From assembly GCA_001692895.1 (NCBI GenBank), contig KV748252.1, forward strand, positions 186,001-250,000: DNA of 64,000 bases. Direction: 5' to 3'. The DNA is from Cenococcum geophilum 1.58. Its lineage: Eukaryota > Ascomycota > Dothideomycetes > Gloniales > Gloniaceae. Position numbers and translations under genes: made by a program. The notes beneath the pieces are model-generated. The model saw nothing but the letters and a program-made list of their open reading frames with translations. It had not been told where the DNA came from and made no database searches. Of the stretch, positions 12,296-24,600 are shown piece after piece. Position 1 is the first letter of the stretch. Each line of letters opens with the position of its first letter.

Positions 12296-12482
12296 TATAG
12301 ACGGTAGGCACAGACAGGTAGGCATATACAGGTAGGCATAGATAGGTATAGGCAGGCAGGTAGGCAGGCAGGTAGGCAGGCAGGTAGGCAGGCAGGTAGG
12401 CAGGCAGGTAGGCAGGTAGGTAGGTAGGCAGGTAGGCAGGCAAGTAGGCAAGCAGGTAGGTAGGCAGGCACACAGGTAGGCG
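12296..12482. repeat. (TAGGCAGGCAGG)n microsatellite
   Basis: Alternating TAGG and CAGG tetranucleotides over about 185 bp. On the minus strand it reads as a long Pro-Ala-Tyr-Leu repeat in an open frame, which is an artefact of the repeat. Confidence 0.95.
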
Positions 12483-12699
12483 GGTGCTAGGCCTAGTTAG
12501 GAAATCAGTACACGGCCGGTNGATCGTCAGGAATATCGCCAATTGACGATTTGGAGCCTCTGCAAGAGGCTTCCCACTTATTTTAATTAATTGCTTAATA
12601 ACNAAATTTNAAAATTTAAAACCNATTATTATTCCNATATAAATATTGCAGTTATAGAAAATATTATAACTATTATAGTAAAAAGATATATTATAATTT

Positions 12700-12795
12700 T
12701 TAAAATTAATATTATTAATATTACTAATATTGCTAATATTGCTAATATTGCTAATGTTGCTAATGTTGCTAATATTGCTAATGTTGCTAATGGGG
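12700..12795. repeat. 9-bp repeat AATATTGCT/AATGTTGCT
   Basis: About ten copies of a 9-bp unit close the internal array of the TIR element, just before its GC-rich right end. Confidence 0.9.
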
Positions 12796-14649
12796 CCTGG
12801 GGCTAGCGTAAAGAAGTGTACATAAGCAGATTAGCGGATCCAGCTAAAATGACCCCGGGCCAGCCCCGGGCCAGCCCCTGGCTAGCCCCTACTACTCTTC
12901 CGTTTTCCTGACGTACCTAGGCCTTAATATATTACTTAGCAAAAACCTACGGTTTAAACATCTACGTATGCCTTCTATTAATGTAATACCCGCTATGCGG
13001 ACGTCTAGGTTTAACCTAGGACCTATTATAACTGGAGAGGCTTCTATATCTAAAACCTATAAGATACTAGACGACATTTTTCTCTATTAAATAAATCTAT
13101 AACGCACTGATAAAGTATTTAAGGAGCGACTGTTTCTAATCTATGGTAATTAAAAGACTATAAAGCTTATTCGGTTATGTTAGGGAGAACGTACTAAGTC
13201 AATATCCGCCTATAATAGCCTGCGTTGGGCTTTACCTATTCTAGCTCTTTAGCACCTAAAGCTAAACTACCTATATATGGTTATACGGTATTACTATAGT
13301 GGCAAGCAATTAGCCTAAGAGTACTCTACGCTNTACACCTANATNAACNACCTAGGTNNAAGAAATATCCNAGCNNAGCGCGCGCCGTTTTATTATATAG
13401 AGGAGCTAATTCTCTATAGCTTCGACGCTCGTATTATAGCGTTGCTCTATACTTAGATTAAGGAGTCTTATAACACTAAGTCGCCTATAGATATTAAGCG
13501 GTACCTTAAAAGCCTATCTCCGCAACGTCTATTAGCAGTAGTTAAGGATATCCGCACAGCGGTTTTCGGTTAGGAAGTCTCTCGGGCGGCTAACTATGCC
13601 AGCTAGCCTGCGGAACTACGGTAAAAGGGTTACCTTAAGTAGGCTAGCAGTGCTATATCCTTATAAACACTTCTTAAGCCTGCTAATACAGAGTTTCTAA
13701 CGCACGTCCGCTTTTTATAACTGGTAGAGACGTATAAGGTCCTTAAGCACGCTATTAAGCTTGTGGATATTGGCCTACTTAGCCGCGTGCTCCCCCGCAT
13801 TTATATTTATTTCGTAGGTAGTTAAAATAAGAACTATTTACTAGAGATATTACGTTTCTTTTAGTTAACTTTAACAGATGCTTATTCCCCTAAGCTCTAG
13901 CAAGCTATCCTAGTAAATAGTCTAGTAAATATCCGCGGCGAATAGGATAGTTACTACCCGATAGATCTCGATAATGAGCTACTTAATGGGGAGCTAAAGC
14001 AGCTTATGCATACTCGTAGCAATTCGATATTTAACCTAGACTTACTTTTCCGCTGGAGCATTTATATAACTAATTATATAGGGCCACTACGTATAAAGTT
14101 TAAGATCACGTTCGGTGAACGGATGTCTACTTAACATACTGTTAAATCTCCTACAGCGGATATTTAATTGCTTGCTAATGCGATTGCCGAAGGTTTTATT
14201 ATCTACCGTTAGGCACAGTAAGCAAAGATAGAAGCGCCGCCTCTATTACAACTAGGTATTAAACGACTTAATTAATCTGCCCTTAACAAGTTTAATTTAC
14301 GGCTAGGCGGTAATCTTTCCGCCGTGTTTGATGAGCTTAATCTCTATAATAATAATAATAAGCTAGATGGCTTCGTACTCCCTACCGACTTTACTTAAAC
14401 CCAGCTTTAACCTGCGTATAAGTTGCTCGATGAGTAATATAAGATATTAGCTATAAGCTATTACTACAACCGTTTAATATCCGCTATAGTTAGTAGCACT
14501 GGTATATATTCCCAAGTAATTGATATTATTAATTAATTAATCTATTTAGTTCCTGGGCCGCGTTTGCTAGGGGTATAGAGTATAAGGGGAAGGGGGGGCG
14601 TTATCCTAATAGATATTAGCTACTATAGTTGCAATATTCACTTGGCGGA

Positions 14650-17170
14650 TATAAGGTAAACTTACCTAGTATTAGCTAACCCTACTTGATATCAACTAAC
14701 CTCGCCTAATATTAGCCCGCTATATACTAATTGGCGTTGCCGTTGATTTCCTATAGTGCTCTTTATATACGTTTACCTCTATTTAATCGCGCCAACCGCC
14801 TTTACGGTACTAATAAAGATATATCTAACTGGCGGGTTGCTAGCGGTATAGATATATCTAACGGCTGGTATAAGGGTAATGATAGAGGAGTAGGAGCTGG
14901 AGACCTAAGAGTTGGCGAAGGCATAGGTACATCCTCTTCCTGAGTTATTGGTAAGAGGTCTATGGCTAACTGTTAACTAGCCTGCGATATATTAGCGCCA
15001 CAGTAAGGCGCTAATTACCACGGCGCTGATATTTTAAATCTCCTATTTAAAACCTGCGAAGCCCATATAAGAGCCTATAATAAGCGCTTATCTATAGTAG
15101 CGTGCTACTCTAACGCTTAGGAAAACCGCTCTAATATCTATATAATTAACCCAGAAGAACCTAAGAGTTGCCCTATTTCTTTCTGTTTCTGCTTTTATTT
15201 CTTATCTGCTAAAAGCTTAATAAGGGACGGAAGCTCCTTACTAAGGATATTAGGATCCCACTCAGGCATTACTTGCCTTAATGATGCTGTATCTAGAACT
15301 TACCCTATATTACAGAGGCGACAAAGCTGCTTATCCGGTATAATATAATTAACTATAGGCGTCTATAATGTATCCTAATACCTAGCCTCCGCCTATTACG
15401 TAAACCACTTCTGTATATTGCTTAACATAGGCTCCCGGCAGGTTTTTGCAATATCCGCACTATAGCTAGTACGGATATTATACTCGCAATCTATAAATAT
15501 TGCTAGGTTGCAGTTACTATAATATAAGTCTTTACTAACAGTAGACTATAAGTCTCTATAGTGTGTAAGTTATATTGCTTATAAGCATACCTAATCCTTA
15601 TTAACTAGCCGCTATAGGGTGAACGGTAGTTTACTACGTAACTGCGCATTAGTTAACCGCTTCTTTAGGCGTAGGGTTGGTATAATAAGCTCTTTAGGTA
15701 GGCGTACTGTAGAACCACTAGGGCTTAACCTACGCCCGCTTCTTGTATTTACCAACTGCTTAGTACTGACTGACGCTATAGATGAAGCATCGCCCGCAAT
15801 ATCCGCAGTCTTTGCGTTTTATTGCCCGTGGATATCATTACGCAGCGCGCTTGCGCGAAGATCGCCTATATACTGAGGTTGTGTATACTTAGAACCACCT
15901 AATTTATCGCAAAGACCCCGCCAGCGGCTCTTAACTATAAAGATTGCTTTGCCTAAGAGGCTTTCTCCTTAGCCTGCTTAGCTAAACCGCTATGCCAGTA
16001 TATTATAGGATTTGTGGCAAGGTATTCTATATTAGATTAAACGGTAAATATCCAGGACATTTTTACCGTGTGCTACTGCATCTAATGCAACGAAAATTCA
16101 AATTCGAGACATTAGGCGCGCGTATTCGGCGTATAAGCGGTCTTTATTAATATCCGCAAGTGTTATATGGTAGCTCTGGACCGCTTCTCTAGTAATAGCA
16201 GTATTATAGCCGCGATGGATTAACTAGCTGCGAATAGTATTACGATAGGCAGCTATCCACTCCTTAGAATTAAAGAAGATAATTATCTTTAAAATCAGCT
16301 AAAGTTGATTAAACTGTTAGCGGTATGTCTGCTGTGCGGATATTAAGCGGCTTCTTAATTGCTCGCCTTTTCCTCGGTTACTATTACTAGTAGTATGCGA
16401 ATATACTGGAGCAGTAGTAATAGTAAAGTAAAGAGCTCGAAAGTCCTTCTTCTCTAGCGTGGTTATAACCCTCCGTATAATCTTTAGCTCCGGCTGATTA
16501 ATTAGGGTTTTAATAACTTATATATTAGGTTTAAACCTAGCTAGCTTGCATATAGTCCGAAACGTAGATGGGTTTAGTGTTGCGGTATATGCAAACCAAG
16601 GCTTATTAACTAAGACTAAACGTACTTTAAAGAGTTATGTGTACGCTATACGGAAGGTCTCTCCCCAATTAGTAAGTAGGTGTACTTTATTAACCACTAT
16701 AAGGGCAACATGGGAACGAAATATTAGGTCTATTAGAACCTTATATAGCTTGTTACTAACCAAAAGCTCTAGGGAGATAAGGATATGTGTATAGCTGCCC
16801 ATACGGATATCCTTAATCAGCTCGGCGGATATTGTTTTCTTTTATATATAAACAGGTCGAACATAAGGTAGCTTTATAATCTTTTTTACTTACTCTAACC
16901 TAATCGCGTTAAGTGGAAGAATAATAATAATAACTGCATTAGGTACAAGACATAGTAGTGCTTATATTATCATACTCTTGCTAAAAGACGTCTTTGCCAT
17001 AAGTATGAGATCTCGCCGCTTAAATATTAGCACCCTTAGGGCCTCGAGCTGCTCCGTATGACCGCGGTATGGATATATCTCCGCAATAGCTTTATTTAGC
17101 TTGCTTATTTAAAGTTTATAAGAGCTGCTTATAAGCTAGGGTAGCTCCCTCCGCAGGCTATATAGCTGTG
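14650..17170 (-). pseudogene. RecQ-like superfamily 2 DNA helicase gene, RIP-decayed
   Basis: Minus-strand translation shows helicase motifs in order: motif 0/I region GHTEQLEALRVLIFKRRDLI then AKTSFSKSMI near 17010-16985 (expected A-x-T-G-F-G-K-S); motif II as VNKVHLL near 16695-16660, where the Asp-Glu of DEVH reads Asn-Lys; an aromatic-rich stretch next to FAYTATL (motif III); and a motif VI-like QRFSRAGRGE stretch near 16000-15950. The Asp/Glu-to-Asn/Lys and Gln-to-stop changes are G-to-A or C-to-T, as RIP makes. RecQ helicases unwind DNA 3'-5'; related copies occur in fungal subtelomeric and transposon-like repeats. It is convergent with the DUF6589-like gene, tail to tail. No intact product is possible. 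Confidence 0.75.
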
Positions 17171-17686
17171 GAGACCGCTAGGGATCTATTTTAATATAAT
17201 CCCTAGCCTATTGCGTACTGCTAGCTTATTAATCTGCTTAACTGGCTTGTGGTTTACGACCTCTTTACCTTATTCGCTTTAATGAAGGCATTAGTAAATA
17301 GCGCTTAAAAGCAGCAGAGGGAGAATAGAGGGTTAGATAAAGGTAAGGAGGACTTAAACATGTTATAATAAATAGATTTTAATAGGTTTTAATTATTGGA
17401 TTATAGATATAATGGATAGAAAGTGGGTGGTTAAGATTAACGCGTCGTTAGTGCGGATATTGCTGATTATTTACTTTGGCAAACCGCGTCACGGCTATTT
17501 TAAAATTAATGTTAGGAATAGGAAGGCGGGGAGACTTCTTACGTAGACTATTTAATTCGCCGGAGCCTAGTGTATAATTAATGGATTTTTTAAGCTGCCT
17601 AAACTTATCGTAAGAATAAGAAGTGAATATCCGTAATATCAGCTATGCGGATATCGCAACGTGCTTTATAAACGTCGGCTAAAGTG

Positions 17687-17769
17687 TTTCAGACCACACA
17701 GGGACAGATGGCCTAAACTGGTTTAGTGCCATCGGGCCGGATTTATCCGGCGTCCTATGTGGTCTGAGC
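17687..17769. repeat. Right hairpin end of the DUF6589/RecQ unit
   Basis: The inner arm CAGACCACACAGGGAC (from 17690) pairs with the outer arm GTCCTATGTGGTCTG (ending 17767). Two smaller palindromes lie in the loop (CTAAACTGGTTTAG; CCGGATTTATCCGG). The arm motif CAGACCA...ACAGATGG is also in the left hairpin, making four related copies in the two ends. Confidence 0.75.
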
Positions 17770-18056
17770 ATGCTAAGACAATGGTATTATGATATATTTA
17801 GCGCCAAAACCTATATCGTATTAAGGAGTTTTGCCTGTATCCCTTTGGCTGGTAACGTCCTAGAGGACCGTACGCGAACACTAGAATTAAAAATACGCGT
17901 ATGGTCACGGAGCCTTGATTCTATTAATTCTATTAGCTGGCTCTTATTGATAGCCGTAGGACTAGATCTAATATGTTGCGACGGCGCTAGGGTACGTCAC
18001 CTGGATAGGCCTAACACGTATATAGCACGTCTCTCCCTCTTGTATATACCTCTTCT
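17770..18056. repeat. Inverted-repeat flank / possible LTR, left piece
   Basis: This AT-rich stretch begins TGCTAAGACAATGGTATTAT and continues, after removal of LINE 1, at 31654. The rejoined sequence ends CACCTGACA near 31741, so it could be a solo LTR (TG...CA). The flank of the left hairpin (9200-9548) contains an inverted, longer version sharing TAAGGAGTTTTGCCTGTA, so long terminal inverted repeats of the unit are an alternative reading. Confidence 0.4.
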
Positions 18057-18201
18057 AAGACGAAAACTGGAGCTCTTGCTGCACCCGGCCTAAAAAAGAC
18101 CAAAACCAACTAAAAGAACCCTGAAAAAATACCTAGAGAATCCCCCTAAGATGCACGCATTATAGGGGAGGCATATATTAAACGACGGTGGTTCGCACTC
18201 G

Positions 18202-18622
18202 TGTAACGGAGCCTTGTAGTAGGAACTACGGTGGACTCGTTAATGGGCTAGGTATATAGGTATTGCAAGTAAGTCAACAACGTAATAACAACTGGTGGAG
18301 TGGTTGCCTAATAGATTAACTCTAATTATATTCTAAGAATTACTACAAGGAAGGAACTATCTAGGTAGGGACTGAAGGCCCTTAAATACACAACCGTACT
18401 CCTAAGAAAGTCGTTGCTCTGTCTACTTTACCTACTCTATTCGCTCTATTATAGATCTTGCAGATTACACAGATTACACAAATTATATTACATAACTCTG
18501 CTTACTATTCCTCGTCACATAGTTCCACGGATTCTATCCTAGACCGTGCTTATATTAACCAACTAGCTTCCTCTAACTCTTCTTTAAGTAGTTGTAATAT
18601 TATACTTAAAGCATCCATAATA
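18202..18622 (-). repeat. 3' LTR of the gypsy element
   Basis: A 421-bp repeat of 25786-26206. Differences between the two LTRs are overwhelmingly C/T and G/A, and each copy has mutated at different sites, which fits RIP rather than age alone. The inner end reads AATA where the partner has AACA. Confidence 0.95.
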
Positions 18623-21600
18623 CTATCTCCCTCCTCTTTATCTTCGTCCTTAAAGATTCTTAGTATCTCTAAGTTGTTTACTAGAGGTATAATATCCATC
18701 TAATTAATTTGGTTAATATTGTTACTTATAATGCCTAAAGTACCTTCTTCTTCTTTAACTCTTTGTTATACGCGTATAGTCTCTTCCATACTATCGCTTG
18801 GTGAAGTAATACCTTCTCTATATTCTTGTTATGCGAAAGAGGGGTTAGTTTATGTTGCGTTAGCGAGTCCTTAGTCTTAATAGCCCTCTTTTTATTTAGA
18901 GTGCACTAGAGCAAACGTTCGATTGTCCTATAATGTTCGCTCAATTTCTAACATTAAATATGTACGTCTTATAACTCTTAATAGTCTCTAAGCTCCCTAA
19001 GTAATTTGTTATAGGGTCTTATGTTTAATCTACTACTACGAAGCTTAATGGTAACCTAGCGTAGGCCCTTACTAAACTTAAGCGTTCTTAGGATGCGGAA
19101 TAGAAGGCTTTAGATGCTTATATTACAGTATCTACCTATTTACTTCGTCTTAAGAAAGTACGTAAGAAGGTTTATTTAAAGGAGTGGAAACTTATAGAAT
19201 AAGGTCTGTAGGAACTTGGTAATAAAAGAACGGATTCTCTTCCAATAGAGAAGGAAATAACTCTAAGTAGTTTGGCAGTCGCTCTTCCTGGGTTCCCCTT
19301 AGGTAACTCGTTCTTTAGTAACTCTTCTTTATTAATATTACCTAACCTTTTCTCTTCTAATACTCCTATACCTTTCCCGTAGCGTTCTTTAGGTTTTCTA
19401 GTAGTTCCTAGGTAGTCTTATTATAGCCTGTCCACTTTACTTCGTACTATATTTTATTGTCTATGTCCTTATAACTAACGATCTTTAAAACTTGCTATTT
19501 GTCTTCCTCTTATCCTCTATACGTATCTGCCTTATAAACCGGTAGCTTAACATTTCTATATACTGGCTTTAGTATTGCAATATGCTATATAGGGTAAATC
19601 TTTATCCTAGCTAGTAGGTTTAACTTAAATATAACCAGTGAAATTTTCTATATAATTTTAAAAGGTCCTAGTCTAACGTAGTCTAACTTCTTGCTTAGTC
19701 GTCAACTCTTAAAATTTTTGTGTAGTAGCCATACTTTATCTCCCTCCTTAAGATCTAGTCCCTTAGATCTCCTAGCATTATAGTACTTTTTTATCTTTTA
19801 TTATACCACCTTAGCTATTTCTATAAGGTCTGCATAAAGATTTATTAAGCTCTTTATTCTTTACTTAGCTATGCTACTTATCTTTTTTACTTAATGTGGC
19901 GATAATAAGGTCCTTAGCTTATATCCGTAATTTGCCTTAAACGGTAACGTGCCTATTCCTTCTTATGGTGTTATATTATATGCGAACTATATAACTAGTA
20001 ATAGCGATACCCAATTATTCTATGCATAATTAATATAATGCCATAAATACTGTTCTAGTGTCTAATTTAATCTTTCCATTTAACCGTCTGTCTGTAAATA
20101 ATATACGGTAGAAGTTACTGCTTAAACTCCTTACTCTGCTAAGAACACTTCCTAGAATACTACTACAAATCTTAAATCTCTGTCCGATATAATCTTGCTT
20201 AGTACTCCATATCTTATAAATACTTCCTTAACATAGATTTTAGCGATATCTTCCGCTAATATTTCTTCCGTACATGCTATAAAGTATCCCCACTTTATAA
20301 GCTTATCTATTATTACTAAAATCGCGTTATAATCTTGTCCGGTAATAGGGTCTCTTAACTTTAGTAACTTAATAATAAAGTCCTATAATATAACCTCCTA
20401 TAGTCTCTCTAGTATTTTAATAGGTTGTAGCTCTCCATATAGCTTATGCCTTGTTAGTTTATTCCTTTAATAATCTAGATATTCCTTTATAACTTACCTA
20501 GCTAGTCCCTAGATTCTATTAATAATGTACTCCTTTTAAAGTCTTAATACTAAGCCTATAGCTCCGTTATGTCCTTAAGTTGGTCCTTTATAAAATAACT
20601 TAATAAACTCTTTTACGATAGTTCTTAGTACGTATATCGCTTCTTAATTTTTGTACTGCTCTAAGTCTAGATCCTCTGCCTATATGTCTTAGATCTTTTA
20701 TATCTAATTACTCTCTAGTAATTTGTGGATCTTCTCTTCTCGTATTACTGTAATCTTTAGGTAATTATATCTAATTAATCCGTCTGTATCTTTTCGCAAT
20801 AAAGCCCCTAATGGCTTTATATTATTTTATAGTTTAGCCTTTCTACTTAGAGTATCTGCTCGTGCATTCTCTGTACCCTTAGTATACTAAATCTTAAAAT
20901 AGTATTTTATAAGCATCTCTGCCTATCTAACTTGTCTATAGTTAAGTTCTTTCGTTATTAGGAACCCCGTTAGGTTCTTATAATCCGTTTTAACTATAAA
21001 TGGTTTCTCTGTACCTTACAAGAATAATCTCTATTCCCTTAGTGCTATAACTATACCTAACAACTCCTTATTATAGATGTTATAGTTTAGTTCTAGTAGT
21101 GTCATTTTCCGACTATAGTATGCCACTAGGTGCTATCTATCTTAATATTTCTATAGGAAGCATGCTCCTAGTGTATAATCTAATACATCTATTTTAACCA
21201 CTATCTCCAACCGTGGTTAATAGATTTTAAGAACTGGCTCCTAGGTAAATAGCTGTTTAATTCTTTTAAACAGTTCCTTTTGTTCCTTTCCCTATGCCCA
21301 TAGTTCTTCCTTCTTTATTAGCTTCGTAAGTGGCTTAATATTCTTTAACTATTAAGCTATAAACCTTCTGCAGTAATTACAGAACCCTAAAAATAACCTT
21401 AACTGCGTTATATTTTCTAGTTCTTACCAATTTACTATAGCCTTAATCTTTTTTAGATCTATGCTGAGTTAGCCTAGTTTAATAATAAATCTAACAAAAT
21501 CTGTCTTCTTAGTGAAGAACTCGCATTTCTCAATTGCTACTAGCATTTATTCCTCCTATAGTCTCTTTAAAACCCATTCGACGTGTTCTCTATATTCTTC

Positions 21601-24600
21601 CTTACTTATTAAGTAGATGATAATATTGTCGAGGTATACCATAATAAATTTATCTAAGTGTTCTCTTAATATATTATTAATACGCTTCTAAAACGTTACT
21701 AGTGCGTTTATAAGCCCGAATTGTATAACTAATGGTTTATACAGTCCTTCCTTTAACCTAAAGACTGCTTTCCATTTATTGCCTTCCTTAATTCTAATCT
21801 AATGGTACGCCTATCTCAGATCTATCTTTATAAAGATTTATACGTTACTAATCCTATCTTAGATTTCGCTAATTAAGGGTAAAGGATACCTATCCTTCCT
21901 AGTGATGCTGTTTAACTATCTATAGTTAATATATAGCCTAAGTTTTCCTTTTTTTTTTGGTACGAATAGTACTGGATATCCTGCTAATAACTACAATGGT
22001 CTAATATATCCTTTTTAAAGATTTTCCTAGACAAACTCCTTAAGTGCCTATAACTCTTTTTCTGTTAATTTATAAGTTAGGTAGAACCTTAAACTTATTC
22101 CTAGTTCTAGCTCTATCTTATAGTCCTATACTACATATTTTAACAGCTTTTTACTTTCTGGTAACCATAGCTTCTTACTATATTTGTGGTATCTTTTTAG
22201 TATATAGCTTAATCCCTAATTAGTTTCCTTATATATTGCTCTAACTTAGTACTATACTAACTTAGTTTATTATCGTATCTTACGTTATTATATATCTCTA
22301 ATATTAACCTAACCTATAACCTAATTGATCTTTAGATTATATTCCTATAACTAAGGCATTCCTAACACTACCTTATTATTTCCTAATAGTAATATGTTAA
22401 AAGATATCTTGACTTATCTCCCTTTAATGGTTATCTAAATTAGTCCTATTTTGAGATTAATAATGCCTCCTCTATAGGCTATTAGATCTCCTAAAATTGT
22501 TACTAATAGGTAAGGGTGCTCCTTTTGCCTATATGGCAGCCCCATCCTTTTAACTGCTATTAGTAAGATATAGTTTTATATTACCCCACTATCTACTAAC
22601 ACTTCAAACTATTAATCTTGCTAATTAACTTTTAGGTTTAGGTGTTGTCCTTAAATTCCTTTAAGGGTTTAAGGCTCTACTACTGGCTCCCTTTAGTCCC
22701 GTGGGCCTTTACTTTTCCTAACTATTAGCTACTTAATCCTATTACGCTTAGCTTATTCTTTAGCTAATACCTAGTTCGCTTTTTATCTTTAATATACTAT
22801 AGATAGGTGTTCTCTAAACATTCCCACTATTATCGTCTATCTAAGCATTCTTCTGTAAGGAATCTTCCTGGTTAAAGTATTAAATCTCCTTCCTCTTAAA
22901 CTTCTGCTAGATGCTAGCTGTATATATACTTAGCATTCCTATACTATTATTTATCTGTTATCTAGTATATCCTTATAAAATATTTCCAATTCTTTTCCTT
23001 TAAATTCTTGTGCATCTCGTATATATCGTCTACGTATACAATCCATGATAGCGTATAGTATGCTAGGTGCTTTAGGTTAACTCTTAGCTCGTCTTTATCT
23101 TTAAGTTTAAACCTCTATCGCACTAATCTAAACGTTATAACTTTATTCGCTGGTACTAAAACGCGTCTTTCGCTTCTCTAGTCCTCTAATTATTCCTTTA
23201 AATCCTTTAATATAATAATTAAGGCTCCCTTAATATAATTCATCGCTTTTTCTATAATTAGGTAGTCTTAGATAACTTTCTCGTCCAACTATATATAGAA
23301 ATCTTCCTACTCGTTATTATGTCGTTGCCTATACCACTTTTAGTATAGCTACTAGAGTATATACGGTCTGTCCGTAAGGAAGTATCTTCTTATTACTGCG
23401 TTATAACAGCCCTTTATATGTTGTTCTTTAAACCTAATTAGAATCCCTAGATCCTCTTCATTTTCCAGTTTAATAAGCCACTTAGCCCTTAGTATGCCTA
23501 TTCTTAGCCTATTAGTAATTCTTTGTATAGGTACTCTGTCTTTTATACGTCCTAATATGCTAGATTTCTTATCTAGTTTCTTTTCTTGCTACGCGATAAT
23601 TCTTACTCTGAATTCTTCTATGGTTTCTTTTGGTTTGCGTCTTGTAACTAGATTCTTAAAGTTCTCTTACTTCTTAATCGCTGTATTAACTTTTTAATCT
23701 TTAGGTTAAACACTGTATTTACCTAGTAAGTCTTCTAGGTTTATATATCTGTCTCCTATTTTAACCGCTATTTATACTACAGATTCTCTAATCTATAAAG
23801 AAGCTCCTTGCCTCTTGCTTATAGGTGTCCTAATTTATACTCCGAATTCTTAACCCCTTAGATTCTTTAATCCTAAGCTTACTTCTTTCTTAAGCTGCGC
23901 TCTAGCCTTAGTCCAACTAGGCTTTATTAGTATTCTCATCTCGTCTTAAGAGTCTTAAATCTCGCTTATCTCGTCTTAAAAGTCTTGCGCCTTTAGGAAA
24001 CTTCGTCCTAAGCTTATTCGTATGTTACTAAACTAAGCTGTTACTCTATCCTATCGGTTTTCGTCTATTATAGGTTCTTAAGCATACCTTATCTCATCTT
24101 AAGAATCTTAGTCATCTTTTATCTTGTCTTAAGAATCTTAAGCCTATGGCCTTTTGCCTTTATTAAGTAGTAAGCTAGCACTAGCAGTCGTCTACTTGCT
24201 TAATTGTCTCTAGATATTACTCCTTCCGTCTTATAAAGCGATGGATGCCGTATCTAACGGTGTTATAATACCCGTTACTAAACCTTGCTCTATAGCGGTC
24301 TTAGTCTCTACTTCTATTACGTTATTAAGGTTTAGATACCCCTAGTTAGTTCCTTTACTATCCTTATTGCTGTTAATTAATAAGTACTCTAACTCTATTG
24401 TTATTATTACTAATTATTATCCGTATATTACTATAACATCTTAATCTAGCTTATAGAGTTAATCTTATTCTTTATCTAACTCTTTAGTTTCTTTAAGTCC
24501 TTTTAACTCTAGCTCCTGTAGCCAATAGCTTATACCATACTTAGCGTCTTTATAAATTTGGCATGCGTTATTATAATAAAACACAAAACTTTTAATTAAA

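Larger units (their letters stand above)
11114..12913. mobile_element. Non-autonomous TIR element (Tc1/mariner-type target site)
   Basis: Terminal inverted repeats CGTCAGGAAAACGG (11114-11127) and its complement (12900-12913) are exact over 14 bp and flanked by TA on both sides (11112-11113 and 12914-12915). Removing the element and one TA restores an open frame across the host DUF6589-like gene, which proves the limits. The 1800-bp interior holds no transposase remnant; it consists of GC-rich ends and three different tandem-repeat arrays. It is best described as a non-autonomous (MITE-like or fold-in) passenger of a Tc1/mariner/pogo-type transposase. Confidence 0.85.
10050..14520 (+). pseudogene. 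DUF6589-type protein gene, RIP-decayed and split by an insertion
   Basis: Two collinear coding blocks (about 10050-11113 and 12914-14520) join in frame if the TIR element 11114-12913 and one TA are removed. Residual peptide pattern includes ILWLLGMYLQANGVKRRVLS, a YDNIDF-like segment near 10868 (NNFDYL), IYGN-KTIKLIR (about 13140), NSLRWALPI, and a long helical C-terminus. I recognise this as the layout of the large fungal DUF6589 family; its molecular function is not established. Many TAG/TAA codons sit at expected Gln positions, so no product can be made. It may be the transposase or replication partner of the unit, but that is inference. The 5' limit is uncertain; weak coding character extends towards 9800. 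Confidence 0.65.
9549..17769. mobile_element. Candidate mobile unit with DUF6589-like and RecQ-like genes
   Basis: An 8.2-kb unit bounded by hairpin ends. A 45-bp outer stretch (GCATGCTCAGACCA and beyond) is inverted at 9512-9563 and 17757-17800. Inside are two decayed convergent genes: DUF6589-like on plus (about 10050-14520) and RecQ-like helicase on minus (about 17170-14650). The octamer ATATCCGC/GCGGATAT occurs 19 times in the unit, never in the TIR element nested in it, and I found only three copies in the rest of the nest. It is inferred to be a DNA transposon or similar because the two genes, the inverted ends and the motif share the same limits. No clean target-site duplication was identified, so the exact ends are provisional. 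Confidence 0.55.

Noticed and set aside
12252-12542. 96-codon minus-strand open frame rich in Pro-Ala-Tyr-Leu
   Set aside because: Produced by the (TAGGCAGGCAGG)n microsatellite; contains N bases and no start context.
16546-16794. Plus-strand open frame as a gene
   Set aside because: Lies opposite the RecQ-like helicase motifs, which explain the region on the minus strand.
17770-18093. 107-codon plus-strand open frame
   Set aside because: Spans the LINE 1 target duplication and leader, so it is composed of two unrelated sequences.
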